A DNA stretch of 64,000 nucleotides. Origin: UBA6544 sp038131165 (GTDB lineage: Bacteria; Pseudomonadota; Alphaproteobacteria; UBA8366). Position 1 is the first letter of the stretch, and every line of letters begins with the position of its first letter. A model generated the notes under the pieces. That model was not told the DNA's origin. It did no database searches and saw nothing but the letters and a program-made list of their open reading frames with translations. The stretch lies in NCBI GenBank assembly GCA_038131165.1, contig JAYPOZ010000011.1:1-64000 (forward strand), given 5' to 3'. The position numbers and the translations under genes are program-made. Of this stretch, positions 1 to 8,137 are shown piece after piece.

Positions 1-93
1 CGTGTCCTCTCGATCCCGGAGACCGACCCGATTCCCTATCGACCGCTCAGCGACTACGATCCGAAAACGTTACGATTGAGAGACGAAGGATAG
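1..93 (+). CDS. C-terminal end of an unidentified protein (partial)
   Basis: Frame 1 is open from the window edge to a TAG at 91-93 and encodes 30 residues (begins RVLSIPETDPIPYRPL, ends LRLRDEG). The composition looks like real protein, and nothing competes on the other strand. The start lies outside the window. The tail is too short to assign a family. Confidence 0.45.
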   Translation, partial: RVLSIPETDPIPYRPLSDYDPKTLRLRDEG

Positions 94-116
94 GAAAAAG
101 TCCACAAATCATTATG

Positions 117-134
117 CTGAGCCTGTCGAAGGAT
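117..134. repeat. Copy of the dispersed CTGAGCCTGTCGAAGG repeat
   Basis: The sequence CTGAGCCTGTCGAAGGAT sits between the tail of the first gene and the convergent LLM gene. The same core recurs, in both orientations, at about 43680, 43740, 44015, 44075, 45745 and 45800. It is an intergenic repeat, here in a convergent spacer. Confidence 0.75.
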
Positions 135-164
135 CAGCCTGTAAACCGGAGACGGGGACGACCG

Positions 165-1187
165 TTAAATCCCCTGGCGCACTTTCGGCAGCACGTCTTC
201 GGCCATGATGTGCATTTGTTCGATGACCTGCTCGTGGGGCATGCCGATCCATTGAATGCCGCAGAACAGCAGGTTGAAGCCTATTGGTTTCTGTAGCGCA
301 ACGATCTGTTCGGCGACTTCGTCGGCGGAGCCGAAGACGAAGCGGTCGTCGAGCAGGTCGTCGAAATCCAGGCCGAGGTCGTCGTCGCCCTTCGGCATCG
401 CCTTGTCCTGCCCCCATTCGTGGTAGGCCTTGTACTTCGCCTCCAGATACGGTCGCGCCAGCTCGATCGCCTCCGCGCGGGTCTTGGCGACGAACATCTC
501 GCGCATGAACGGCAGGTCCTTCGGCATCGGTTTGCCGCACTCGTCCAGCGTTTTCTTGTAGATGTCCATTTGCCGAAGAATCGTATCGATTCGGTTATGA
601 GGGTTGATAATCCAGGCATCCGCGGCCCTTGCGGCGCGTTTGATGGCGACATCCGCGTTGGCGCCGATCCAGAACGGCGGGTGCGGCTTCTGCAGCGGTT
701 TGACCGGGCAGCAAGCGCCGTCGAGCTCGAAATGCGAAGCCACCATATCGACCGTGTCCTCGGTCCACAGGCGGCGGACCGCCTCCAGATTCTCGTCGAA
801 GCGGCGGCCGCGCTCCGCCATCGGGGCGCCATGGCCCTTGAATTCGACTTCCCGATAGCCGATGCCGCTGCCGAAGATGAAATTGCCGCCGGTCATGACG
901 TCGATGGCGGCGTATTGCTCGGCGATGTCCATCGGCTTGTGCAGCGGCAGCAGATTGACGGCGCTGATCAGCTTCATGTTCTGCACTTTGGCCGCGAGGT
1001 AGGCCAGCATCGAGGTCTGGTGGAAATGCTGGAACGGCGCCGCGCTGAAATGGCTCGGAATCGCGATGCCCCAATAGCCGAGTTTCTGGGCGAGTTCCGC
1101 CTGAGCCGTCAGTTCCTTCAGGCTTTGGGTCATGTCGGCGTCCGCCGGGTATTGGCCCCGCAGCACCATGATCAGGTCCATCGACAT
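165..1187 (-). CDS. LLM class flavin-dependent oxidoreductase
   Basis: This 340-residue protein has the bacterial-luciferase-like TIM-barrel pattern: an N-terminal LGYWGIAIPSHF strand, a PLHKPMDIAEQYAAIDVMTGG segment and a KPHPPFWIGANAD motif after the middle. The family uses FMNH2 or F420 for monooxygenation or dehydrogenation of small organics. The start has a GGAAGGAT ribosome site about 8 nt upstream. It is the last gene of a five-gene minus-strand run, 16 nt after the preceding flavoprotein gene. The substrate is not deducible; the context suggests carboxylic-acid catabolism. Confidence 0.88.
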   Translation of the reverse strand: MSMDLIMVLRGQYPADADMTQSLKELTAQAELAQKLGYWGIAIPSHFSAAPFQHFHQTSMLAYLAAKVQNMKLISAVNLLPLHKPMDIAEQYAAIDVMTGGNFIFGSGIGYREVEFKGHGAPMAERGRRFDENLEAVRRLWTEDTVDMVASHFELDGACCPVKPLQKPHPPFWIGANADVAIKRAARAADAWIINPHNRIDTILRQMDIYKKTLDECGKPMPKDLPFMREMFVAKTRAEAIELARPYLEAKYKAYHEWGQDKAMPKGDDDLGLDFDDLLDDRFVFGSADEVAEQIVALQKPIGFNLLFCGIQWIGMPHEQVIEQMHIMAEDVLPKVRQGI

Positions 1188-1203
1188 TCGCGGTATCCTT
1201 CCG

Positions 1204-2616
1204 TCAGTAAACGTTTTCGCCGGCGATCAGGCCGGTGACCGCCGCCTTGATCAACCCGCCGACATAGCTGATGGTGCCGCCGCCCTCGAGACCGCCGGTG
1301 GTGCCGCCGGCCGCGTACAATCCCGGGATCAGGCCGCCGCCGCTGCGCCTCACCCGCATGCGGCCGTCGATGGCGATGCCGCCCATGGTGTTGGTGATGC
1401 CGACCGCCAGCGGAATGGCCATCAGCGCCGAGGTGTCGAGAGGGGCGGCCGGGACGGCGTGGTCGCTGCGCGGAATGCCCTGCGCCACGCGGCTGCCGTC
1501 GACGAGCGCCCGGTTGTAGCTCTCGATGGTCTCGGTCAGGATCGCCGGTGTCACGCCCATCTGCTCGGCGAGTTCCGCCGGGCTCGCGGCCCGATAGACG
1601 GTGCCGCCGGAGCGCTCGATCGTCGGATTGGCGGGATAGACCGATTTGACGCCGGGGCCGTTCTCCCAGATGTCGCGGTCGAAGACCGTGAAGACGGAGG
1701 CGGGATTGTCGAAGCGCGAGACGACGTTCGACATGTAGATGCCGCCCAATCCCTCGTCGACGAAGCGCCGTCCGGTATTGTCCACGACGACGGCGGCGGC
1801 GGCGATCTGATCGAGCTGCGGATAGGGGCTCAAGCCTTCCTTGAGCATCGCCTCGCGGGCAAGAAAATGGCCGTAGAAGCGTTCCATCGACACCAGTTCG
1901 GCCCCGGCCGCCTCGGCCATGCGGATACCGTCGCCGGTCGCCGTCCCGGCGCTGCGCTGGACCAACATGTCCGGGCGCTTGGCGATATAGCGGCCCACCA
2001 TCGACGGATTGCCCTGAAAACCCCCATCGGCGAGCAGCACGGATTTGGCGGCGAGGTCGAAGGATTTATTTTCCAGCCGAATGCCGATTCCGCTGCAGAC
2101 GCCGTCGGTCACGACGAGGTCGAGCGCCTCGGCGCCCCGTTGCAGCACGCCGCCGGCGGCCTCCAGCTTGCGCCCCAGCGTCTTCATCATCTCGTCGGGG
2201 CCGTGTCCCGGCCAGTCAAGGCCCGCCAGCATGGGGCGGTGTGGCGAGACCATGAACTTGTGCATCGGTGTCGGGCCCGGCGCGAAATCGATGCCGTGGT
2301 GGCGCAGCCAATGGATCGTGCGGCCCGCGTTCTCGGCGACGGCGCGGGCGAGCTCGGGCTCGGCCTCGTCCTTGGTGACGATATTGATCTGAGCCAGCAA
2401 CTCCTCCGGCGGCAGCATGGGGTCGATGTAGGCGACATGGAAGGCGCCGCCCGCAAAGCGCGAGTTGCACGGGTAGCGCTCCTCCGGGCTCCGCTCCAGG
2501 ACCGCGACCTTGGCCCCTTTTTCCGCGGCGGCAACGCCGGCGGTAAGGCCCGCGAGGCCGCCTCCGACAACGACGACATCCCATGCGGCGCCATTCGACA
2601 ATACGCTCTCGCTCAT
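1204..2616 (-). CDS. FAD-binding flavoprotein of the fumarate reductase/tricarballylate dehydrogenase family (copy 1)
   Basis: The 470-residue protein starts with a Rossmann dinucleotide site (VVGGGLAGLTAGVAAAEKG). It has a conserved PCNSRFAGGAFHVAY segment near residue 50 and ends in the FAD_binding_2 signature GLYAAGGTTGGLEGGG. Relatives include fumarate reductase flavoproteins, TcuA and 3-ketosteroid dehydrogenases, which move hydride between FAD and C-C bonds next to a carboxylate or ketone. It overlaps the upstream paralogue by 4 bp (ATGA), so the two are translationally coupled. It is clearly paralogous to the next two genes. The substrate is unknown. Confidence 0.88.
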   Translation of the reverse strand: MSESVLSNGAAWDVVVVGGGLAGLTAGVAAAEKGAKVAVLERSPEERYPCNSRFAGGAFHVAYIDPMLPPEELLAQINIVTKDEAEPELARAVAENAGRTIHWLRHHGIDFAPGPTPMHKFMVSPHRPMLAGLDWPGHGPDEMMKTLGRKLEAAGGVLQRGAEALDLVVTDGVCSGIGIRLENKSFDLAAKSVLLADGGFQGNPSMVGRYIAKRPDMLVQRSAGTATGDGIRMAEAAGAELVSMERFYGHFLAREAMLKEGLSPYPQLDQIAAAAVVVDNTGRRFVDEGLGGIYMSNVVSRFDNPASVFTVFDRDIWENGPGVKSVYPANPTIERSGGTVYRAASPAELAEQMGVTPAILTETIESYNRALVDGSRVAQGIPRSDHAVPAAPLDTSALMAIPLAVGITNTMGGIAIDGRMRVRRSGGGLIPGLYAAGGTTGGLEGGGTISYVGGLIKAAVTGLIAGENVY

Positions 2617-4046
2617 CCCGTAACTTCCCCTAAAACAACATCCGTGGCGGTCTCCGCCGCGATCATTCCCATCGTGACGGCCTTCGAAAGGCCGCCCACA
2701 TATCCGAGGTTGCCCCCGCCTTCAAGCCCGCCGGTGGTGCCGCCCGCCGCGTAAAGCCCGGCGATCGGATCGCCGCCGTTGCCGCGGACCGCCATCTCCG
2801 CGTCGACCAGCACGCCGCCCATGGTGGCGGTGATCCCGACCGCGAGCGGTATCGCCATAAAGGGGGGCGTCTCGATGGGCGTGGCCGGCGGCGTGCCGTC
2901 GCTGCGCTGCGGAGTCAGGGTGCTGCCGGCCCCGGCGCGGACGGCGGCGTTGTACGCCTCTATCGTGCGGGTCAGGGCGGCCCCGTCGACGCCGATCAGC
3001 CGGGCCAGCATTTCCGGGCTGTCCGCCCGAAAGACGGCACCGCCCGCTTTCTCCACGGTCGGATTGGCCGGGTAGATCGACTTCGTGCCCGGCCCGTCCT
3101 CCCAGATCGTGCGGTCGAAGACGGTAAAGCTCGTCGTCGGGTCCTCGAAGGCGGCGATCCGGTTGGCCAGCCAGATTCCTCCGAGGCCTTCGTCGGTGAA
3201 ACGGTTGCCCGATCCGTCGATCACGATGGCGGCGGCGGCGACCTGATCCATCTGGGGATAAGGCCAGAGATCGTCGTTCTCGAGCCCGTCGCGGCTCAGC
3301 AGATGGCCGTAGAACCGGCTCATGTCCGAGAGCTGCGCCCCGGCGGCCTGCGCCATTCGGATGCCGTCGCCCCGGCCAGTGCCGGCGCTGCGCTGGATCA
3401 GCAGGTCGGGGCGGGGCGCGATATGGGCCTGCACCATGTCGGCGTTTCCTTGAAAGCCGCCGTCGGCGAGGATGACCGCACCGGCTGCGATCTCGACTTC
3501 TCCGCCCTCCCGACCGCGGGCGGTGAGGCCGGTGCAGCGGTCCCCCTCCAGGGTCAGTGCCACCGCGCGATAGCCGAGCGCCAGGGTGCCGCCCTTCTCC
3601 CTGAACTTTGCGGTCAGGTTGCGGAGCAACACGTCCGGTCCGTATCCCGGCCAGTCGAGCCCCGCCTTGAGCGGGCGCGGCGGTGCGGTCAGGAAGCGCT
3701 GCCAGTCGAGCGGCCCTTTGATGAATTTGGCGCCTTGCGCGCGCAGCCATTCGAGGGTGCGGGCCGAGTGGGCGGCGACGGCGCCCGCGATGTCCGCCTC
3801 GGCCTCGCCCTTCGTCATTGCGTTGATGGCGGCGACCAGCTCCTCCGCCGAGCGGCTCGGATCGCCGTAGGCAATATGAAAAACGCCGCCGGAGTAGCGG
3901 GAATTGCAGGGGTAACGTTCGTCCTCTCCCTGTTCCAGAATCAGGACCTTGGCGCCCCGTTCCGCCGAGCGGAGCCCCGCCGTGAGCCCGGCGAAGCCGC
4001 CGCCGACGACGGCGATATCGAACGCGCTGTTCCCGGCGAGCGTCAT
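2613..4046 (-). CDS. FAD-binding flavoprotein of the fumarate reductase/tricarballylate dehydrogenase family (copy 2)
   Basis: The 477 residues share the layout of copy 1: N-terminal VVGGGFAGLTAGLRSAERG, PCNSRYSGGVFHIAYGDP, a DWPGYGPDVLLRNL segment, a middle LADGGFQGN and a C-terminal GLYAAGGTTGGLEGGGNLGY. It overlaps both neighbours by 4 bp in the polycistron. It is closer to copy 1 than to copy 3 by eye. Three adjacent paralogues suggest either separate substrates of one pathway or subunits of a heteromer. The sequence does not decide between these. Confidence 0.88.
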   Translation of the reverse strand: MTLAGNSAFDIAVVGGGFAGLTAGLRSAERGAKVLILEQGEDERYPCNSRYSGGVFHIAYGDPSRSAEELVAAINAMTKGEAEADIAGAVAAHSARTLEWLRAQGAKFIKGPLDWQRFLTAPPRPLKAGLDWPGYGPDVLLRNLTAKFREKGGTLALGYRAVALTLEGDRCTGLTARGREGGEVEIAAGAVILADGGFQGNADMVQAHIAPRPDLLIQRSAGTGRGDGIRMAQAAGAQLSDMSRFYGHLLSRDGLENDDLWPYPQMDQVAAAAIVIDGSGNRFTDEGLGGIWLANRIAAFEDPTTSFTVFDRTIWEDGPGTKSIYPANPTVEKAGGAVFRADSPEMLARLIGVDGAALTRTIEAYNAAVRAGAGSTLTPQRSDGTPPATPIETPPFMAIPLAVGITATMGGVLVDAEMAVRGNGGDPIAGLYAAGGTTGGLEGGGNLGYVGGLSKAVTMGMIAAETATDVVLGEVTG

Positions 4047-5464
4047 ACGTGGCGGGCCTCTTTGATGGCCTCCGCCGTGCGCAGGCCGAAGATCAGCGCC
4101 TGCTGCAATCCGCCGATATAGGCGATGGCGGGTCCGCCTTCGAGGCCCCCGGTGACGTCGCCCGCCGCGTACAGTCCAGGGATGGCGCTGTTGTCGGCGC
4201 GCAGCGCCCGGCCGTCCGTGTCGATCTTCACGCCGCCCATCGTATGGGTGAGACCGACGCAGGCGGGCGCGGCGTAGAAGGGCGGTTTCGTGATCGGGCG
4301 GGCATCTTCCTTGGCATTGCTTCGGGCCGGAGAAAGCGACCCGAGCGTCCCGCCCGCCAGGGCCGCGTTATACTGCGAGACCGTCGCCGAAAGGGTTTCC
4401 GGCGGAAGACCCGCCAATCCTGCCAGCGTCGCGATATCGCCCGCCTGATGCAAGGTGCCGCCGCTCTCCGGCAGGTTCGGATTGGGTGGCCAGAAGAAAT
4501 GCCGCCCGGCCTCTTGCCAGATGGCGTCGTCGAAGACGGCGAAGGGCGGGTTCGCCGCTTCGTGATGGGCCACGCCGTTGGAGAGGTATACGAAATTCTG
4601 TCCCTCGTCGACGAAACGCCTGCCTTCCGTGTCGACCATCATGCCGGCGGCGGAGACGAAATCGAGGAAGGGGAACGGCCAGAGCGCGTCGTTGTGCAAC
4701 GCATCGGCGCTCAAGGTATGGGCGTAAATATACTTCATGCCGATCAACTCGGCGCCCGCTTCCTCGGCAAGGCGCACGCCGTCGCCCGCACTGGTGCCGG
4801 GGCCCCGTTGCAGCATGCGCTCCGGATGAGGCGTCACGAACCGCCGCAGCATCTCCGGATTTCCCTGGAAGCCGCCGTCGGCAAGTATTACCGCCGGCGC
4901 CGAAATCTTTACGTTGCCTGCCGTCGTCTCTGCGATCAGGCCGGTGCAGCCCTCCGGCCCCGACAGCAGTTCGCGCGCCTTCAGGCCCTGGCGCAGCGTG
5001 CCCCCCTTGGACGTGTACTGCTCGACCAGAATGCGCATCATCCGGTCGGAGCCCGAATCCTCCCAATGCAGACCCGGCTTGTCGTGATAGCCGAGCGGAC
5101 TCAGCACGTAGTCCCGCCAGCCCTCGTCCGGTTCCATGGCGACGAATTCCACGCCATGGCCCTGCAGCCAGCGGATCGCGCGCTCGCAGTCCCGGGCCAT
5201 GATGTCCGCCAATTCCCGGGTGACGAAACCGTCGGACATGCGGACCGTGCGCTCGGCCAGTTCGGTCGGGTCGGCCACGACGCTGCGGAAGGCGAGATGG
5301 AAGACGCCGCCGCTCCAGCGCGTATTGTTGGCGAAGGCCTTGTCGGTGAGGGCTTCGAGGACGATGGGCGCGAGGCCCAGTTCCAGCAGCCGTATGCCGG
5401 CGGTCAGGCCCGCCAGACCGCCCCCGACCACGACGGCGTCGCAGGTCATTTCTTCATGTGCCAT
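4043..5464 (-). CDS. FAD-binding flavoprotein of the fumarate reductase/tricarballylate dehydrogenase family (copy 3)
   Basis: The 473-residue protein has VVGGGLAGLTAGIRLLELG at the N terminus, NNTRWSGGVFHLAF in place of the PCNSR segment of copies 1 and 2, ILADGGFQGNPEML in the middle and GLYAAGDVTGGLEGGPA at the C terminus. It is the most divergent of the three tandem copies. It lies 22 nt downstream of the enolase-superfamily gene and overlaps copy 2 by 4 bp. A dehydrogenase or reductase role on a carboxylate is likely from the family. The exact substrate is not visible. Confidence 0.87.
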   Translation of the reverse strand: MAHEEMTCDAVVVGGGLAGLTAGIRLLELGLAPIVLEALTDKAFANNTRWSGGVFHLAFRSVVADPTELAERTVRMSDGFVTRELADIMARDCERAIRWLQGHGVEFVAMEPDEGWRDYVLSPLGYHDKPGLHWEDSGSDRMMRILVEQYTSKGGTLRQGLKARELLSGPEGCTGLIAETTAGNVKISAPAVILADGGFQGNPEMLRRFVTPHPERMLQRGPGTSAGDGVRLAEEAGAELIGMKYIYAHTLSADALHNDALWPFPFLDFVSAAGMMVDTEGRRFVDEGQNFVYLSNGVAHHEAANPPFAVFDDAIWQEAGRHFFWPPNPNLPESGGTLHQAGDIATLAGLAGLPPETLSATVSQYNAALAGGTLGSLSPARSNAKEDARPITKPPFYAAPACVGLTHTMGGVKIDTDGRALRADNSAIPGLYAAGDVTGGLEGGPAIAYIGGLQQALIFGLRTAEAIKEARHV

Positions 5465-5486
5465 GGGTGTGCCGTCCGTTTTACCG

Positions 5487-6653
5487 TCAGAGGTCGATAC
5501 GCAGGCGCGCCAGGGCGTCTTCGTCCAGGGTCACGCCGAGGCCCGGGCCGGTCGGGATCGGCACTTCGCCATTTTCCGGCACGATCGGATTCACCACGAT
5601 GTCTTCCGCCAGCGCGCCGCTGACGCCGACCGCGAAGACCCCCGCCATGACCGGGGTCGGCCAGGAGCCGCACATGTGCGCGACGGAGGCGGTGGCGACG
5701 CTGGTCGCCGGATGATTCCCGGGATTGATGCCCATGCCGGCGGCCGCCAGCAGATGCCAAAGCCGGCGGATATGGTAGATGCCGCCGTTCTTCGCGACCT
5801 TGGTCTGGGCCGAAGTCGCGGCCTGTTTGCGGATAATGTCGAGCAAGGCGTGGTCCGTGGCGACGCATTCGTCCGCCATGAGCGGCATCCGGACGGCCTT
5901 GGCGAGCGCCGCCATCCCCTCCACGTCCCAGATCGCCAGCGGCTGTTCCGCCGTCTCTATGTCGAAAGGTTCGAGCTTGGTGAGCAGGCGGAGCGCCCCG
6001 TCGTAGTCAAGCGCCGCGTTGGCGTCGACGCGCAATTCGATCTCGCTGCCGAAGCGTTTGCGCAGGGCTTCCGCGTTCTTGAAATCCTGCGCTGCGTCGA
6101 CCCCGATCTTGAGTACGAGATGGCGGAAACCGCGCTCGAAGAACTCGTCCGCCGAATCCAGCAACGACTCTACCGTCCCTTTCATGGACAGCACCGCCGC
6201 GACCCGGACGCGGTCCCGACATTGCCCGCCCAGCAACTGGTAAATCGGCACCCCCAGCAGTTTCCCGACCAGGTCGTAAAGCGCGTCGCCGACCGCGGCC
6301 TGCGAGTAATGGGTGTTGTACATGCTCTCATGCAGCTCGTGCATGATCGCCGAGACGTCGAAGGGTGAGCGGCCGAGGAGCTGCGGCTCGAAATGGTTCT
6401 TGATGATGTTGATCTGTCCCGCGAGGGTCTCGGCACTGCCTTGGCGGCGCCAGGCTTGCGTCTCCCCGATCCCGGTCAGGCCTTGATCGGTGTGGATTTT
6501 GACGATCAGCGTTTCGACGACGGGACGTGCGGCGCCCGTCGATATCTTGAAGGGAATCTTGAACGGCACGTTGAGCGGAATGCATTCGATGCCGGTAATC
6601 TTGACCGGAACCCGGTTGGCCGCGCTGACGGCGACTTCATTCATGTCGTTCAT
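5487..6653 (-). CDS. Enolase-superfamily protein, mandelate racemase/muconate lactonizing type
   Basis: The 388-residue protein has the capping domain followed by the barrel. Metal-ligand strands are visible: RVDANAAL (Asp), IETAEQPL (Glu) and LMADECV (Asp/Glu), with a Lys in the TKVAKNGG motif. The second-strand motif reads HLVLKIG, so the first Lys of the usual KxK is replaced while the second is kept. Members abstract a proton alpha to a carboxylate (racemization, epimerization, dehydration or lactonization). The start has GAGG 5 nt upstream. It is the first gene of the five-gene operon and probably makes or isomerizes the acid used by the flavoproteins. Confidence 0.9.
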   Translation of the reverse strand: MNDMNEVAVSAANRVPVKITGIECIPLNVPFKIPFKISTGAARPVVETLIVKIHTDQGLTGIGETQAWRRQGSAETLAGQINIIKNHFEPQLLGRSPFDVSAIMHELHESMYNTHYSQAAVGDALYDLVGKLLGVPIYQLLGGQCRDRVRVAAVLSMKGTVESLLDSADEFFERGFRHLVLKIGVDAAQDFKNAEALRKRFGSEIELRVDANAALDYDGALRLLTKLEPFDIETAEQPLAIWDVEGMAALAKAVRMPLMADECVATDHALLDIIRKQAATSAQTKVAKNGGIYHIRRLWHLLAAAGMGINPGNHPATSVATASVAHMCGSWPTPVMAGVFAVGVSGALAEDIVVNPIVPENGEVPIPTGPGLGVTLDEDALARLRIDL

Positions 6654-6695
6654 GAGACCTCGCTTTCCCCAATAAGGATAGGTGTTCCTTGCGAG

Positions 6696-6709
6696 GAGAC
6701 TATAGTCTC
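6696..6709. promoter_or_regulatory. 14-bp perfect palindrome, candidate operator
   Basis: GAGACTATAGTCTC lies in the 88-bp divergent spacer between the enolase-family operon (minus) and the LLM gene (plus). Its position could control both promoters. Length and symmetry fit a dimeric repressor such as GntR, but no regulator gene is adjacent. Confidence 0.5.
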
Positions 6710-6741
6710 TACCGGAGTGCGTAATTTTGGGAGGGAGCGAG

Positions 6742-7701
6742 ATGCAATTCGGGCTATCGATGCCGAACAGAGGGCCGCTGGCGACGCCCGAGACGATGCG
6801 GGAGATCGCGGTGGCGGCGGAGAAACTGGGATACGGCTATATCACCGTCTCCGACCATATCGTGGTGCCGCGCAAAATCGATCCGAACTATCCCTATAGC
6901 GAGAACGGGGAGTTTCGCTGGAGTTCCGACGGCGAGACCGACTGTATGGAGCAGTTCACGCTGCTCGCCTGGATTGCCGCCGTGACGACCAAGATCCGCG
7001 TTATGACGTCCGTGATCGTCGTGCCGCACCGCAATCCGCTGTTCATGGCGAAATCGCTGGCGACGACGGATGTGCTCTCGGGCGGGCGCGTGACCGTGGG
7101 CTGCGGTGCCGGCTGGATGCCGGAGGAGTTCGCGGCCCTCAACCTGCCGGATTTCAAGTCACGGGGTCAGGTGACGAACGAGTATATCGACGTGATGAAA
7201 TCCGCCTGGACCGATCCGAACCCTTCCTATGAGGGAGAGTTTTTCAAATTCGCCAATGTGGACACCGACCCGCGCCCCGTGCAGGACCCGCATCCGCCGA
7301 TCTGGATCGGCGGCGAAAGCATGCCCGCCATCCGCCGCGCCGTCTCCCATGGCGACGCCTGGTATCCGTTCGGCAGCAATCCGAAATTCCGCATGGATAC
7401 GGTGGAGAGTTACACGGCGCGGCTTGCGAAGCTGCATCGGACGGCGGAGGCGGCGGGGCGGGATCCCGCCGGCATCGCGCTTTCCTACAATTGCGCCTTC
7501 CACAGCGCCCGCGAGCAGCAACATGTGGACGGCGGGCGACAGATGGTGACCGGCACGCCCGAACAACGTGCGGGGGACATCCGCGCCTTTGCAGAAGCCG
7601 GCATCTCGACGATGATCGTGAACGTCGCCGCCGGAGAGAAATCCGCGATGCTCGACCGCATGGCCGAGTTCGCCGAGAACGTCATGCCGCTGGTCGGCTG
7701 A
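6742..7701 (+). CDS. LLM class F420/flavin-dependent oxidoreductase
   Basis: The 319-residue luciferase-like protein begins MQFGLSMPNRGPLATPE and contains SDHIVVPRK, LSGGRVTVGCGAGWMPEEF and HPPIWIGGESMPAIRRA. These are typical of the TIGR03619-type F420-dependent LLM enzymes. A TTG at 6727 would extend the frame, but the GGAGGGAGCGAG ribosome site directly before the ATG at 6742 decides for the shorter form. It is followed after 36 nt by an NTF2-like gene. The substrate is unknown. Confidence 0.9.
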   Translation: MQFGLSMPNRGPLATPETMREIAVAAEKLGYGYITVSDHIVVPRKIDPNYPYSENGEFRWSSDGETDCMEQFTLLAWIAAVTTKIRVMTSVIVVPHRNPLFMAKSLATTDVLSGGRVTVGCGAGWMPEEFAALNLPDFKSRGQVTNEYIDVMKSAWTDPNPSYEGEFFKFANVDTDPRPVQDPHPPIWIGGESMPAIRRAVSHGDAWYPFGSNPKFRMDTVESYTARLAKLHRTAEAAGRDPAGIALSYNCAFHSAREQQHVDGGRQMVTGTPEQRAGDIRAFAEAGISTMIVNVAAGEKSAMLDRMAEFAENVMPLVG

Positions 7702-7737
7702 TTCATCGAAAACAAACCGTCTTACGGGAGAAAGAAT

Positions 7738-8109
7738 ATGAGTGGAAACGGCGACAAGATCATCGCGCTCGACAAGGAGCGCATGCAGGCCATGGCGGAC
7801 AAGGATATCGCCAAGTTGAAGAACATGATCTGCAAGAATCTGGTCTATACCCATTCCTCGGCGCGTCTCGACACGAAGGATAGTTTGCTCGGCGCGATGG
7901 AGTCCGGGGCCACCGTCTATACCTCGGTCGTGCCCTCGGACGTCGTGGCGCAGGACCTGGGCGATGTCGTGGTGCTGACCGGCTCGGCGCAAATCAGCGT
8001 CGTCGCGAACGGCGCGCCCAATTCGTTCGGTGTGCGGTTCACGGATGTCTATCAAAATCAGGACGGCACTTGGCGGATGGTGGCTTGGCAGTCGACCAAG
8101 ACGCCCTAG
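7738..8109 (+). CDS. NTF2-like (SnoaL/DUF4440) small protein
   Basis: The 123-residue protein has the cone-shaped NTF2 pattern: an N-terminal helix, DLGDVVVLTGSAQISVVAN strands and the C-terminal RFTDVYQNQDGTWRMVAWQ typical of DUF4440. Family members are ligand-binding proteins, isomerases, dehydratases or hydrolases of small molecules. A GGGAGAAAG ribosome site precedes the ATG. It is likely co-transcribed with the LLM gene and may act on or carry the same substrate. Confidence 0.85.
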   Translation: MSGNGDKIIALDKERMQAMADKDIAKLKNMICKNLVYTHSSARLDTKDSLLGAMESGATVYTSVVPSDVVAQDLGDVVVLTGSAQISVVANGAPNSFGVRFTDVYQNQDGTWRMVAWQSTKTP

Positions 8110-8137
8110 CGGGAAATTTTTCGGGCGTCACGGATTG

